The translations under genes were made by a program, and so were the position numbers. The notes under the pieces were generated by a model that did no database searches, was not told the DNA's origin, and worked only from the letters and a program-made list of their open reading frames with translations. Below, piece after piece: positions 1-9,183 of a stretch of DNA of 64,000 nucleotides (position 1 is the first letter of the stretch; each line of letters starts with the position of its first letter). Source of the DNA: Methylobacterium brachiatum (GTDB lineage: Bacteria > Pseudomonadota > Alphaproteobacteria > Rhizobiales > Beijerinckiaceae); assembly GCF_020523825.1 (NCBI RefSeq), contig NZ_JAJALK010000006.1, positions 62,001 through 126,000 on the forward strand, in the 5' to 3' direction.

Positions 1-2
1 AC

Positions 3-1523
3 ATGACCGTGTCGGTGGCCCATGCCGGACGCGACCCCGGCGTGACGATGGCCGAGGTCAACCTGAAGCTGATCTGGGACGTCGTCAGCAGCATCCACAA
101 CGGCTCGGGCGGCTACGCCTTCGTGGTCACCGCCACGGGCCGGTTGATCGCCCACCCGGATCTCAGCCTCGTCCTGCGCGACACCGACCTGTCGAGCCTG
201 CCGGAAGTGGCGGCCGCTTTGTCCGCACGCGGCTCCGCGGGGAACGCGGACGCGGCGGATTACGAGATCGCCACCGCGTTGGACGGCGGTTCGGTGCTGG
301 CGGCCCATGCCACCATCCCGCGCGTCGACTGGATCGTCTTCGTCCAGCTGCCGCTGGGCGAGGCCATGGCGCCGCTCTATGCCTCGGTCGTTCAGACCCT
401 GTCGCTGATGGGGCTCGGGGTGATGCTCGCGACGGTGGCCGGGACCTTCCTGGCCCACCGCATGGTTGTGCCGATACGGCAGCTCGAGGACGGCGCGGAA
501 CGGTTCGGGTCCGGGGACCTCTCGGAGCGCATCGTGATCCGCACCGGCGACGAGATCGAGACCCTGGCCGACCGCTTCAACCTCATGGCAAGCCGGGTCC
601 AGGAATCCTACGAGACCCTGGAGGCCAAGGTCGAGGAGCGGACCCGCGACCTCAACACCTCGCTCGAGGATCTCCACAAGGCGCAGAACCGGCTGATCCA
701 GTCCGAGAAGCTCGCCTCCCTGGGGCAGCTCACGGCGGGCATCGCGCACGAGATCAAGAACCCGCTGAACTTCGTGAACAACTTCGCGTCGCTATCGTCC
801 GAACTGGTCGACGAGCTTCAGGAGGTGTTGCAACCTGCAAACCTGGACGCGAAGACCCGCGCGGAGGTCGACGAGATCGCCGATCTGCTCAAGGGCAACC
901 TCGGCAAGGTCGTGCAGCACGGCAAGCGCGCCGACTCGATCATCAAGAACATGCTGCTGCATTCCCGCTCCGGATCCGGCGAGCACCGCCCCGTCGAGAT
1001 CAACGCCCTGGTCGAGGAGAGCCTGAACCTCGCCTATCACGGTGCCCGGGCGGCGCAGCCGAGCTTCAACATCACCCTCGTGCGCGCTTACGATCCGGCG
1101 GCCGGCTCTGCCGATGTCTACCCGCAGGAGTTGACCCGCGTCCTCCTGAACCTGATGTCGAACGGGTTCTACGCCACCGAGAAGCGCAAGGCGGCCGGAG
1201 CCGAGCCGGGTTACGAGCCGACCCTGTCGGTGACCACCCGCGATCTCGGCGACAGGGTCGAGATCCGGGTCCGGGACAACGGCACCGGGATCCCGGACAG
1301 CGTGAAGGCCAAGATGTTCGACCCGTTCTTCACCACCAAGCCGGCCGGCGAGGGCACGGGCCTCGGCCTGTCGCTCAGCCACGACATCCTGGTGAAGCAG
1401 CATGGCGGGTCGATCGATGTCGCCACCGAGCCCGGGCACTTCACCGAATTCACGATCACGCTGCCCCGCGATGGCGCGACCCAGGCGCACCCCATCATCG
1501 CCCCAGCCAAGAGCGAGCCATGA
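3..1523 (+). CDS. sensor histidine kinase (5' end outside window)
   Basis: This is a membrane sensor kinase of a two-component system. The visible part begins inside an extracytoplasmic Cache-like sensor (about residues 15-125). A transmembrane helix follows (about 131-151), then HAMP (152-205), a coiled linker, a His phosphoacceptor segment (GIAHEIKNPLNF, H249) and a HATPase domain with N box (NLMSNG, N383), G1 box (DNGTGIP) and G2 box (GTGLGLS). The ATG at base 3 is only the first in-frame start; the Cache domain looks cut, so the true start is probably upstream of the window. Its stop overlaps the next gene by 4 bp (ATGA), so it is cotranscribed with the receiver and cyclase genes, its likely phosphotransfer partners. 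Confidence 0.9.
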   Translation: MTVSVAHAGRDPGVTMAEVNLKLIWDVVSSIHNGSGGYAFVVTATGRLIAHPDLSLVLRDTDLSSLPEVAAALSARGSAGNADAADYEIATALDGGSVLAAHATIPRVDWIVFVQLPLGEAMAPLYASVVQTLSLMGLGVMLATVAGTFLAHRMVVPIRQLEDGAERFGSGDLSERIVIRTGDEIETLADRFNLMASRVQESYETLEAKVEERTRDLNTSLEDLHKAQNRLIQSEKLASLGQLTAGIAHEIKNPLNFVNNFASLSSELVDELQEVLQPANLDAKTRAEVDEIADLLKGNLGKVVQHGKRADSIIKNMLLHSRSGSGEHRPVEINALVEESLNLAYHGARAAQPSFNITLVRAYDPAAGSADVYPQELTRVLLNLMSNGFYATEKRKAAGAEPGYEPTLSVTTRDLGDRVEIRVRDNGTGIPDSVKAKMFDPFFTTKPAGEGTGLGLSLSHDILVKQHGGSIDVATEPGHFTEFTITLPRDGATQAHPIIAPAKSEP

Positions 1524-1918
1524 ACGTCCTCATCCTCGTCGTGGACGATGAGCCCGACGTCACCGACCTGTTCCGGCAGCAATTCCGCCGCGAGCTCCGC
1601 GCCGGTCGGTTCGCGATGGAATTCGCGCATTCGGCCCCCGAGGCGCTGGCCTGCGTCAAAGCTTCGGACGGTGCGAGCCTCATCCTCATGTTCTCGGACA
1701 TCAACATGCTGGGCATGACCGGGCTCGAACTCCTGCCGCTCGTGCGCGAAGCGCGCCCCGATGTCCCGGTAATCATGATCACGGCCTACGGCGATGCCGA
1801 GACCCGCCAGAAGGTCCTGGCCGGCGGCGCCGTGGACCTGATCACCAAGCCGATCGATTTCGACCTGTTGCGGACCGAGATCGAGAGCCGCCTCGCCTCC
1901 GTCGCGGGGCCGGCATGA
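1520..1918 (+). CDS. single-domain response regulator
   Basis: This is a stand-alone receiver domain of 132 residues with no output domain. The acidic pocket is in VVDDEPD near the N terminus, the phosphoacceptor is D60 (FSDINMLGM) and the conserved Lys is K110 (ITKPID). The start overlaps the kinase stop by 4 bp, and its own stop overlaps the next gene by 4 bp, so the three genes are translationally coupled. It probably accepts phosphate from the upstream kinase and may act as a phosphate sink or shuttle, which is inference. It closely resembles the receiver of the next gene (both have SDINM, AYGD and TKPIDF), suggesting duplication. Confidence 0.9.
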   Translation: MNVLILVVDDEPDVTDLFRQQFRRELRAGRFAMEFAHSAPEALACVKASDGASLILMFSDINMLGMTGLELLPLVREARPDVPVIMITAYGDAETRQKVLAGGAVDLITKPIDFDLLRTEIESRLASVAGPA

Positions 1919-3180
1919 CCTCCGACCTGCCGCCCGCCAAGATCCTGGTCGTCGACGACGAGCCGGACCTCGAGGCGCTGATCACCCAGAAATTCCGGCG
2001 CCAGATCCGCGGCGGCCAGGTCACCTTCCTGTTCGCCCATGACGGGCACGAGGCCCTGGAGGTGCTCGGCGCAAACCGCGACGTCGACCTGGTCGTGTCG
2101 GACATCAACATGCCTGGCATGGACGGGCTGACGCTGCTCGCCAAGCTGCAGGAATCCGACGACAAGCTCTCGACCATCATCGTCTCGGCCTACGGCGACA
2201 TGGCCAATATCCGCACCGCCATGAACCGCGGGGCTTTCGACTTCCTCACCAAGCCGATCGACTTCACCGATCTCGAGACGACGATCGAGCGGACGCTCCG
2301 CCACGTCGGGAGCCTGCGCGAGGGGCGCCGACGGCAGATGATGGCCGAGCGCGCGCACGCTTCGCTGGCGCGGTACTTCTCGCCCAATCTCGCCGAGCGC
2401 CTGGCGGGGGACGCGTCGGGTCTGGAGCTCGGCGGCGTTCGGCGCGAGGTGGCCTCGCTGTTCACCGACATCGCCGGCTTCACCGGGCTCGTGGAGAGCC
2501 TGGACCCGGCCCAGCTCGCCGAGATCCTGAACGGCTACTTCGCCGAGATGACCGACCTCGTCTTCGCCCATGAGGGCACCGTCGCCAAGATCGTCGGCGA
2601 CGCGCTCCACGTCCTGTTCGGGGCACCGGGCGACCAGCCGGACCACGCGGCCCGGGCGGTCGCCTGCGCGCTATCCCTCGATACGGCCTCGGAGGCGTTC
2701 CGGGCCCGCTGGCGGGATCGGGGGATCGAGATCGGCGCGACGCGGATCGGCGTCCATGCCGGGCCGGCCATCGTCGGGAATTTCGGCGGCGGCCGCTATT
2801 TCGATTACACGGCCTACGGCGACACGATCAACACCTCCGCCCGCCTGGAGAACGCCAACAAGGCCTTCGGCACCCGGATCTGCGTGAGCCAGAGCGTGGT
2901 GATCCGAGCGGAGCAGTTTCGCGGCCGACCCGTCGGCGACCTCCTCCTGCGCGGGAAGCAGGGCGCGCTGCGCGCCTTCGAGCCGCTGACCGAGGAGGAA
3001 TACGACGGCGAGACGCTGGGCCGCTACCTCGACGCCTTCGCCAAGCTGGAGGCCGGCGAGGCCGGGGCCATGCCGGCCTTCGCGGCGCTGGTCGGATTGC
3101 GGCCCGACGATGCGTTGTCGGCCTTCCATCTCAAGCGGCTGCTCAACGGAGCCTCCGGAACGCGCATCGAGGTGCGCTGA
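1915..3180 (+). CDS. response regulator with class III adenylate/guanylate cyclase output
   Basis: The N-terminal receiver (about residues 8-125) has phosphoacceptor D63 ([12 protein letters not shown]) and K113. A helical linker leads to a class III nucleotidyl cyclase domain (about 170-365). Metal-binding aspartates are visible at D185 ([10 protein letters not shown]) and D229 ([13 protein letters not shown]), and the distal part has YDYT-like and NTSARLE motifs ([17 protein letters not shown]). The expected reaction is ATP to cAMP, with cGMP less likely. With the overlapping kinase and receiver it makes a complete phosphorelay-to-cyclic-nucleotide module. Substrate specificity cannot be settled by eye. 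Confidence 0.92.
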   Translation: MTSDLPPAKILVVDDEPDLEALITQKFRRQIRGGQVTFLFAHDGHEALEVLGANRDVDLVVSDINMPGMDGLTLLAKLQESDDKLSTIIVSAYGDMANIRTAMNRGAFDFLTKPIDFTDLETTIERTLRHVGSLREGRRRQMMAERAHASLARYFSPNLAERLAGDASGLELGGVRREVASLFTDIAGFTGLVESLDPAQLAEILNGYFAEMTDLVFAHEGTVAKIVGDALHVLFGAPGDQPDHAARAVACALSLDTASEAFRARWRDRGIEIGATRIGVHAGPAIVGNFGGGRYFDYTAYGDTINTSARLENANKAFGTRICVSQSVVIRAEQFRGRPVGDLLLRGKQGALRAFEPLTEEEYDGETLGRYLDAFAKLEAGEAGAMPAFAALVGLRPDDALSAFHLKRLLNGASGTRIEVR

Positions 3181-3324
3181 GCACGATCGCACCCTCGACC
3201 CGCCGGCCGCGATGGCGGACACTCGAGGCCCCTGCCCCATCCGCCGAGCGCCCTGCAGGATGCCCCGTCCTTCGACCAGCCGACAGCCCGACCGCCCATG
3301 CCCCCGCGCAGCGAGGGCAACCGG

Positions 3325-4311
3325 ATGAGACGCCGCGACGTCCTCGCGAGCCTCGGCGGCGCGGCCGCTTGGCCGGCAACCGGATATGCGCAGACCCCGG
3401 CGCGGCGCCGGCTCGGCATCCTCCTGGTCTACGGAGAGAGCCATCCCGACGTGCCGATCATCGTCGACACGCTGAAGGACAGCCTGGGGCGGCTCGGCTG
3501 GACTTGGGGCCAGAACCTGACGGTCGACCTGCGGCTGGGCGACGGCGATGCCGAGAAGATGCGCCGCCAAGCCAGCGAGCTGCTGGCGGCGAAACCGGAC
3601 CTGATCTTCTCGCAGGGCGTCGTCGGCACGACCGCCGTCAAGCAGGCCACCACGACGACCCCGGTGGTGTTCATTCAGGTGCAGGATCCGGTCGGCGGCG
3701 GCTTCGTGACCAGCCTGGCGCGGCCGGGCGGCAACCTCACCGGGTTCAGCAACTTCGACTACACGTTCGTCGGCAAGTGGCTGCAGCTCCTGAAGGAACT
3801 CAGCCCGAGCGTGACGCGGGCGCGCGCCATCATCAACCCGGACTATCCGACGCGCTTTGCCGGTTACGCCGCCGAACTCGCACGGACCGGCCCGGGTCTT
3901 GGTATCCGGGCCGAGGCCAGCGGCGTGCACGACGCCGCCGAGATCGAACAGGCGATCACCACCTTGGCCGCGGAGCCCCAAGCCGGCCTGATCGTGCTGC
4001 CGGATGCGATCACGGGCGTCTACAGCCGCCAGATCATCGATCTGACCGCCAAGCTCCGGCTGCCCGCAGTCTATGCCTATGCGGCACAGGTTCAGCTCGG
4101 CGGCCTCGCCGCCTACACCACCAGCGTGGCCCGGGACGTCCAGCAGGCGGCCGGCTATATCGATCGGATCCTGAGAGGGGCCGCGGTCGGCGACCTGCCC
4201 GTGCAGGCGAGCGAACGCTTTCTGACCGTTATCAACCTCAAGACCGCGGCGGCCCTGGGCTTGACGATCACGCCCTCGCTCCTGGCGAAGGCCGATGCGT
4301 TGATCGAGTAG
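3325..4311 (+). CDS. ABC transporter substrate-binding protein (Tat-type signal)
   Basis: This is a periplasmic solute-binding protein of the ABC_sub_bind (PF04392-like) family, about 328 residues. The N terminus MRRRDVLASLGGAAAW reads as a twin-arginine style signal peptide ending near GYAQ. Family-typical segments include SELLAAKPDLIF, the TTTTPVVFIQVQDPVGGGF stretch and LARPGGNLTGFS. I chose ATG 3325 because the signal peptide starts there and GAGGG lies upstream; an in-frame ATG at 3298 would add nine residues before the twin arginines. No permease or ATPase gene is adjacent, so it is an orphan binding protein. The ligand is unknown. Confidence 0.85.
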   Translation: MRRRDVLASLGGAAAWPATGYAQTPARRRLGILLVYGESHPDVPIIVDTLKDSLGRLGWTWGQNLTVDLRLGDGDAEKMRRQASELLAAKPDLIFSQGVVGTTAVKQATTTTPVVFIQVQDPVGGGFVTSLARPGGNLTGFSNFDYTFVGKWLQLLKELSPSVTRARAIINPDYPTRFAGYAAELARTGPGLGIRAEASGVHDAAEIEQAITTLAAEPQAGLIVLPDAITGVYSRQIIDLTAKLRLPAVYAYAAQVQLGGLAAYTTSVARDVQQAAGYIDRILRGAAVGDLPVQASERFLTVINLKTAAALGLTITPSLLAKADALIE

Positions 4312-4552
4312 GGCGCGCTGGAGCGCGAGCGCGGTTTCGCCGCGGCGCGCAGGGAAGATCGGCGCTCCCGCACGGATCGCGCCATCGGACGACGCCACCG
4401 ACCCACATGGTGCAGGTACCGCAAAACGCGGACCGGTGTCCGTGCGCGGTGTGCCTCAGACATCCCGTGGCTTCGGCTCCCGCTCTCCTTCGACAGCGGG
4501 GGGACGGCCGAGCGAGGGATCTGCCGTCCCTCGGGGATCCGGTCGCGTTCGA
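4312..4552. other. intergenic region between convergent genes
   Basis: These 241 bases separate two convergent genes. I see no open frame with a credible start and ribosome site, no tRNA and no clear hairpin with a T tract. Confidence 0.4.
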
Positions 4553-5239
4553 TCAGCTCACGAACGCGTATCCGAGGTAGCGGCGGACCTCGATCGGATC
4601 GAAGCTCAGCTTCTCACGGAGCTTCTTGCGAAGCTTGCTGATGTGGCTCTCCACGACGCTCTCGTCGACGTCGCTGGTGAAGGCACCGTAGACGGCGTTG
4701 AAGACCTGTTCCTTCGTCAGCCTGCGGCCGCGATTGCGGATCAGCAGTTCGAGGATCTGCCGCTCGCGTCGCGGCAGGGCGATCTTCTCCCCGTCGATAT
4801 CGGGGTCGCGGCCGTCGAAATACACTCTCAGCCGCTCGGTCCGATCTGCCACTTCCTTGGCCGTCGCATGCTGTGAGCGCTGTGAGCGCCGCCAGACCGA
4901 TTCAGTCCGGGCCATGATCTCGCGCACGTGGACCGGCTTGCGGACGACGTCGTCGATGCCGGCCGTGAACAGGTCCAGGGTCTCGGTCAGGCTGCGCGTC
5001 TCGATCATGGCGATGATCGGCGCCCGGGACCGTTTGTGGATGAGGTCGGGGAGGCTGGATCGCTGCGCGCAATCACCGAGGAGGAAGCCCTGGACGGCGT
5101 CCAGATCCGGTTCCCGAGCCGTCTGCAGCCAGCCCTTGAAATCGGATGCCAGTAGTCCGACCGCGGATACGCCTTCTCTGCTGAAGCTCGCAACGTAACC
5201 GTCGGTCACCATCGACCGCTCATCCATGACGACGTACAC
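4553..5239 (-). CDS. ftcR: FtcR-like flagellar transcriptional regulator (OmpR-type)
   Basis: This is a 228-residue OmpR-family regulator with a degenerate receiver (about 1-115) and a C-terminal winged-helix DNA-binding domain (about 140-228, with ALPRRERQILELL and VVESHISKLRKKLREKL). It matches my recollection of FtcR, the master activator of flagellar genes in Brucella and relatives, including DERxxVxDGY at the start and DDVVRKPVHxREI (K101). At the usual phosphoacceptor position there is no clear Asp, as in FtcR, so activation may not need phosphorylation. The start is GTG 5239. No flagellar genes are in the window, so the name rests on sequence resemblance only. Confidence 0.75.
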   Translation of the reverse strand: MYVVMDERSMVTDGYVASFSREGVSAVGLLASDFKGWLQTAREPDLDAVQGFLLGDCAQRSSLPDLIHKRSRAPIIAMIETRSLTETLDLFTAGIDDVVRKPVHVREIMARTESVWRRSQRSQHATAKEVADRTERLRVYFDGRDPDIDGEKIALPRRERQILELLIRNRGRRLTKEQVFNAVYGAFTSDVDESVVESHISKLRKKLREKLSFDPIEVRRYLGYAFVS

Positions 5240-5664
5240 TACCTCGGCACTCCTCTACTACCCGATGCGGACCGAATGGCCTGACCACGCTGACGTGGTC
5301 GCTCCTTTACGCTCCGCTTCTGATCAAACCGCTAAGGCCAAAGACTAAAACTTGATGTGAAATTGATTTATGCTGCGTTTATGGCATTTTTCCGTCCAGT
5401 TAAGGGTCTTTATGTTTCATGTTCCGGCCAAATTGCGTCCTAATGCATGGATTTCGAGTGTAATATCGAGCGATTTTCTGTCGGTTTGGATTTTTTAACT
5501 TTCGAAAACATTTGCTGGATCGATATTCGGACTTTGAATGAGATGGACCACGACCTGATCGGCGAAACATATTGGCATTGGGGGAATGCCGTCTGGGCAC
5601 AGGGACAGGCCGAAGCTTAGGCGGGCCGCCGATGACGGTGGTAAGCTTGGGAGAGCCTGAGTAA
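5240..5664. promoter_or_regulatory. AT-rich divergent intergenic region
   Basis: These 425 bases lie between the divergently transcribed FtcR-like gene and the SGNH-protein gene and are clearly richer in A+T than the flanks, with runs such as ATTTTTTAAC near 5496. A region like this normally holds both promoters and regulator sites. No protein-coding frame is convincing and I could not assign specific -35/-10 boxes. Confidence 0.4.
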
Positions 5665-6642
5665 GTGAGCGCGATGCCTTCGCTCGATCCACCGCCTCCC
5701 AACTTTCCACGCGTCCTGATCGGCAACGCGGGGTGGCGCTTTCTGGGCGACGGTAACAATTTCTCCCTGTCGCAGATGGTCGGCCTGATCCGCGCTTCGG
5801 GCAGCGTCACCCACCAATGGTCGAACGTCCTGCGTTCGAGAACGGCTCGCTACGGTGCGCAGACCAAGACGTTCATCATGCCGGAGAAGACCTGCCTCTA
5901 TCAGAGATATCTGCCCGACAATCTCCATGTAACGCCCGAGAGATTTGCGACGTTTCTCGCCAATGTCGGATGGGCGCATTACATCTTTTACGACCACGTC
6001 AAGCAGCAGAATGCCGGTGACCTCTATCACCAGGGCGATAGCCACACGACGGCGTATGGCGGCTATGAAGCGTCGCGCGAGATCGTTCGGACCTTGGGTC
6101 TGGATGCGGACGCCTTCGAGCCGATCTGGTCGACGAGACCCGTTGCGAGCTTCGACCTGTTCGAACCGGGCGAGGACCATCCGACCTTGAGCGAACGCGT
6201 CATCGCGAACGGCCCGAGCCTGGAAGTCACGACCAACGGCCTCCAGAACCGGGGATGCGTGACGCGGATCGTCAATCCACAGGGCGCCGCCCATCGCCTG
6301 CTGATCTTCGGCGACTCGTTCGCGAACCTGTATCTCTGTTACGGCATCGCCCTCTACGTCCGGGACGTGACGTTCGTGCATTCCGTAGCCTTCGACTACG
6401 AGATGATCGAGCGTTATCGGCCGGACTTCATCGTCGGCGAGATCGCCGAGCGGTTCCTGATCGAAGCCCCGGCCGAGGGGGCGTCGCTCGCGGCGATCCT
6501 GCAGGGCAAGCTCGTGGACGACGCGCTGAGCCCCGCGGAGGCCGCGCAGTTCATGACCAGCTACGAGCCGTTCAAGGATCTTTACGGACCGGCGATGGTG
6601 CCGACGCTCCAGGAGATTCAGCGCAGGTTCGGCCCCGCGTGA
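5665..6642 (+). CDS. AlgX/AlgJ-like SGNH hydrolase-family protein
   Basis: This 325-residue protein has the marks of the AlgX/AlgJ SGNH-like family, which contains polysaccharide O-acetylation enzymes: a GDSHTTAYGG block near residue 120, a second FGDSFANLY block near residue 215, and a late segment DYEMIERYRPDFIVGEIAERF of the kind that precedes the family's C terminus. No signal peptide is obvious, so the protein may be cytoplasmic, unlike AlgX. The start is GTG 5665; ATG 5674 is an alternative. No acyl-transporting MBOAT partner or polysaccharide synthase is adjacent, so the substrate is unknown. Its 3' end overlaps the convergent gene on the other strand by about 70 bp. Confidence 0.65.
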   Translation: MSAMPSLDPPPPNFPRVLIGNAGWRFLGDGNNFSLSQMVGLIRASGSVTHQWSNVLRSRTARYGAQTKTFIMPEKTCLYQRYLPDNLHVTPERFATFLANVGWAHYIFYDHVKQQNAGDLYHQGDSHTTAYGGYEASREIVRTLGLDADAFEPIWSTRPVASFDLFEPGEDHPTLSERVIANGPSLEVTTNGLQNRGCVTRIVNPQGAAHRLLIFGDSFANLYLCYGIALYVRDVTFVHSVAFDYEMIERYRPDFIVGEIAERFLIEAPAEGASLAAILQGKLVDDALSPAEAAQFMTSYEPFKDLYGPAMVPTLQEIQRRFGPA

Positions 6643-7132
6643 CGGCCTCGGCCAATGCCGGGAAGCTGCCGCGCAGATCGGCGGCGGCCATCCAGTAGCC
6701 GTACGGCCCGAACGCCCGGTTCACGCGCGCCATACGGCGTGCCCAAGTGGTCCACGGCAACGCCGCGTCGGCGTTCGGATCCACCTCAAGGACCAGCATG
6801 GACTGCCGCTGGATCTGCACGGGCGTGATTGCGCGGATCGCCTCCCACGGGATCCAATCCGTCGACAGTCTGCGATCGAAGATCCCGCGCGGCCCGACGG
6901 ACACAACCGGGCCACGCTGAAACAATTTCGGGAGGAGCAGGACCGCGCAAAGACCGAAGAGGGCGATGCTTCCGTATGCGACGAGTTCGGCGAAGCTACC
7001 GGGTGCCACGGCGCGCCGCCCGGTGCCGGGATGGGCATAGAGCATCCCGATGCCGACGGCGACGAAGCCGCAGCTGACCGCGAGCATCCCAACGATGCGC
7101 AGGGGCGAGCGCCGGATGTCGATGCTGTTCAC
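6572..7132 (-). CDS. STM3941-type small membrane protein
   Basis: This protein of about 186 residues has two N-terminal membrane helices (MLAVSCGFVAVGIGMLY and VAYGSIALFGLCAVLLL) and a soluble PH-like part with VSVGPRGIFDRR followed by WIPWEAIRAI. That layout matches STM3941-family hypothetical proteins. I set the start at GTG 7132 because GAGG lies just upstream; longer in-frame extensions encode unconvincing sequence. No function is known. The end overlaps the convergent SGNH gene. Confidence 0.6.
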   Translation of the reverse strand: MNSIDIRRSPLRIVGMLAVSCGFVAVGIGMLYAHPGTGRRAVAPGSFAELVAYGSIALFGLCAVLLLPKLFQRGPVVSVGPRGIFDRRLSTDWIPWEAIRAITPVQIQRQSMLVLEVDPNADAALPWTTWARRMARVNRAFGPYGYWMAAADLRGSFPALAEAVTRGRTCAESPGASAPSPVRKDP

Positions 7133-7328
7133 GGACCTCACTCCGATCGACCTCGAGCCCCATACCAGATCCCGCGTGTGACCGGTCAGAGGGTGATTGC
7201 ACGCTTCCAGGGCCCCGCCCGAAAAGCCATATTCCGCCGATCTGGTGCCATGGCGGTGGTCATACAGATCGACGGAACCTGCAGCATGCCTACGATCGCG
7301 CCGATGCAATCCGACCGAGGGGGCGGCG

Positions 7329-7598
7329 ATGCCTGATCTCCGCTGGGTCGCGGGCCCGGTCCACTGCACCGACCTCGTGGACGCGTTCGGCAAGGTGTTC
7401 GGCTATGTCGGACCGTGTTCCACCGGCGCCCGCGGCTACGTCGTTCAGGCGGGCTCGGAATGGCCGCCGAGGCCGGCGGCTTTCACCGACCACGCGCATG
7501 TCGATGCGGCGCGCCTCTGGGTGGAAACCGAAGTCGCCGCGCGATCCCTCCGTCCGATCCGCGTGATCCGAGACAGGGAAGCGGCGGAAGGCACGTGA
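7329..7598 (+). CDS. hypothetical protein, small
   Basis: This 89-residue open frame starts at ATG 7329 behind a purine-rich GAGGGGGCGG ribosome site. I see no signal peptide, membrane helix or known motif. The protein is mixed and soluble-looking with several Trp residues. A longer open frame exists antisense to it, but the ribosome site and codon-position bias favour this strand. It is not recognised and could be a lineage-specific gene. Confidence 0.5.
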   Translation: MPDLRWVAGPVHCTDLVDAFGKVFGYVGPCSTGARGYVVQAGSEWPPRPAAFTDHAHVDAARLWVETEVAARSLRPIRVIRDREAAEGT

Positions 7599-7760
7599 GC
7601 GCCGCCGCGCACCCCACCTGGATACAAAGTGCGTGACATGCGGGGAGCACGCTGGCGCACCGTCGAGCGCAACGCGCAGTTGCGGCGCGGTCCCACCGCG
7701 GATGCGGGTTCGGGTCCCACTTCCGCTAAGTCGTTGACCGATTTGATGAAAATGCGCCGG

Positions 7761-7836
7761 TGGCGCTCCCAAGGGGAATCGAACCCCTGTTTTCGCCGTG
7801 AGAGGGCGACGTCCTAGACCGCTAGACGATGGGAGC
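7761..7836 (-). tRNA. tRNA-Glu (CTC)
   Basis: Read on the minus strand, a cloverleaf begins GCTCCCATCGTCTAGCGG, with anticodon stem-loop CGCC-CTCTCAC-GGCG (anticodon CTC), a T arm containing GGTTCGATTCC, and an encoded CCA end at 7761-7763. The acceptor stem GCTCCCA pairs with TGGGAGC. It lies just upstream of rluD in the opposite orientation. Confidence 0.95.
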
Positions 7837-7940
7837 TTTCCGGCGGCGCCCGGGTGCTATAGCCACGCCCCGTCGGGGGAGCAAGGGGCTTCTTTCGAGA
7901 TTCCGTATGGATCGGTGCGGATGAGGCACGGATAGAGGTC

Positions 7941-8924
7941 GTGGTGGACGCATTGGACGAGGCGCGGGTCGGGATCGTCGCGGACGGAGGGATCCGGCTC
8001 GACCGGGCGCTGGTGGCCTTGTTCCCGGACCTGTCCCGGGCTCGGCTGCAGCATCTGGTGCGCGACGGGCGCGTGACCCGGGACGGGGCCCCGGTGCGCG
8101 ATCCCTCCGCGAAGGTCGCGGCCGGCGCGCAGATCGTGCTGGCGGTGCCGCCGCCGGCGGATGCGGAACCCGCTGCCGAGGCCGTCGACCTGGCGATCGC
8201 CTATGAGGACGACGACCTCGTGGTGATCGACAAGCCGGCGGGCCTGGTGGTCCATCCGGCGCCGGGCCACGAGAGCGGAACGCTGGTCAACGCGCTGATC
8301 GCCCATTGCGGCGCGAGCCTCTCGGGGATCGGCGGCGTGCGCCGGCCCGGCATCGTCCACCGGCTCGACAAGGATACGAGCGGCCTGATCGTCGTCGCCA
8401 AGAACGACGCGGCGCACCAGGGCCTGACCGCGCAATTCGCCGATCACGGGCGGACGGGGCCGCTGGAGCGGGCCTACGCGGCCCTGGTCTGGGGTATCCC
8501 GCACCCGCGCACGGGGACGATTCAGGCCAGCCTCGCCCGCTCGCGCCACAATCGGGAGAAGATCGCCGTGGTCTCGGACGAGGCCGGGCGGCACGCGGTG
8601 ACCCATTACACGGTCGCCGAGACCTTTCCGGAGGTCTCCCTGGTGCGCTGCCGCCTGGAGACCGGGCGGACCCATCAGATCCGGGTGCATCTCGCCCATC
8701 GCGGCCACCCGCTCCTCGGGGATCCGGTCTATGGCGGCGCGTTCCGCACCAAGGCGGTGCGGCTGTCGGCGCCGGCGCGCGACGCGCTCACGGCCCTGGG
8801 GCGGCAAGCCCTGCACGCGGAACTGCTGGGCTTCAGCCATCCGCGCACCGGGGAGACCCTGCGGTTTGAGAGCCCGATCCCGCCCGACATCGCCGCGCTC
8901 ATGGACACGCTCGCGAAAGCTTGA
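7941..8924 (+). CDS. rluD: RluD-family 23S rRNA pseudouridine synthase
   Basis: This RluA/RluD-family enzyme isomerises uridines in 23S rRNA; members called RluD act on helix 69. An S4 RNA-binding domain (about 15-75, with SRARLQHLVRDGRV) is followed by the catalytic domain with VIDKPAGLVVHPAPGH and the signature HRLDKDTSG, whose Asp (D143) is the catalytic residue. The late ETGRTHQIRVHL motif is also present. The 327-residue length is typical. The start is GTG 7941, immediately followed by a second GTG. Assignment to RluD rather than a paralogue is by general similarity. Confidence 0.88.
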   Translation: MVDALDEARVGIVADGGIRLDRALVALFPDLSRARLQHLVRDGRVTRDGAPVRDPSAKVAAGAQIVLAVPPPADAEPAAEAVDLAIAYEDDDLVVIDKPAGLVVHPAPGHESGTLVNALIAHCGASLSGIGGVRRPGIVHRLDKDTSGLIVVAKNDAAHQGLTAQFADHGRTGPLERAYAALVWGIPHPRTGTIQASLARSRHNREKIAVVSDEAGRHAVTHYTVAETFPEVSLVRCRLETGRTHQIRVHLAHRGHPLLGDPVYGGAFRTKAVRLSAPARDALTALGRQALHAELLGFSHPRTGETLRFESPIPPDIAALMDTLAKA

Positions 8925-9183
8925 GCCATGATGGTCGGACAGGAAACCGGATCCGCGCCGCGTGCGAAAGATCACGCCGGGCCGCGTCACATCGTGACAT
9001 GGTACGACCATTCGGCCGGTCGCGCGTTGATGGCGACGTGGGTGTCCCCAACCGCTACCGGTCCGTCCGACTTACCCGTATGACATGGGTGGCCGGGAGG
9101 GTCGGCTCAAGAGCGGCCCCAGTGGACGGCACTGTTGCCCGTCGCGTCCGCCCGTCAGGGGGACCAGAGTCCAGGAGAATGCC

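Noticed and set aside
2671..4398. Long antisense open frame on the minus strand across the cyclase and binding-protein genes
   Set aside because: It is antisense to two well-motifed genes. High-GC genes create long antisense frames, and the translation has no family motif.
9085..9183. Upstream extension of rpoH to an earlier in-frame start
   Set aside because: The strong AGGAGA ribosome site and the family N terminus at ATG 9184 make the extension unlikely.
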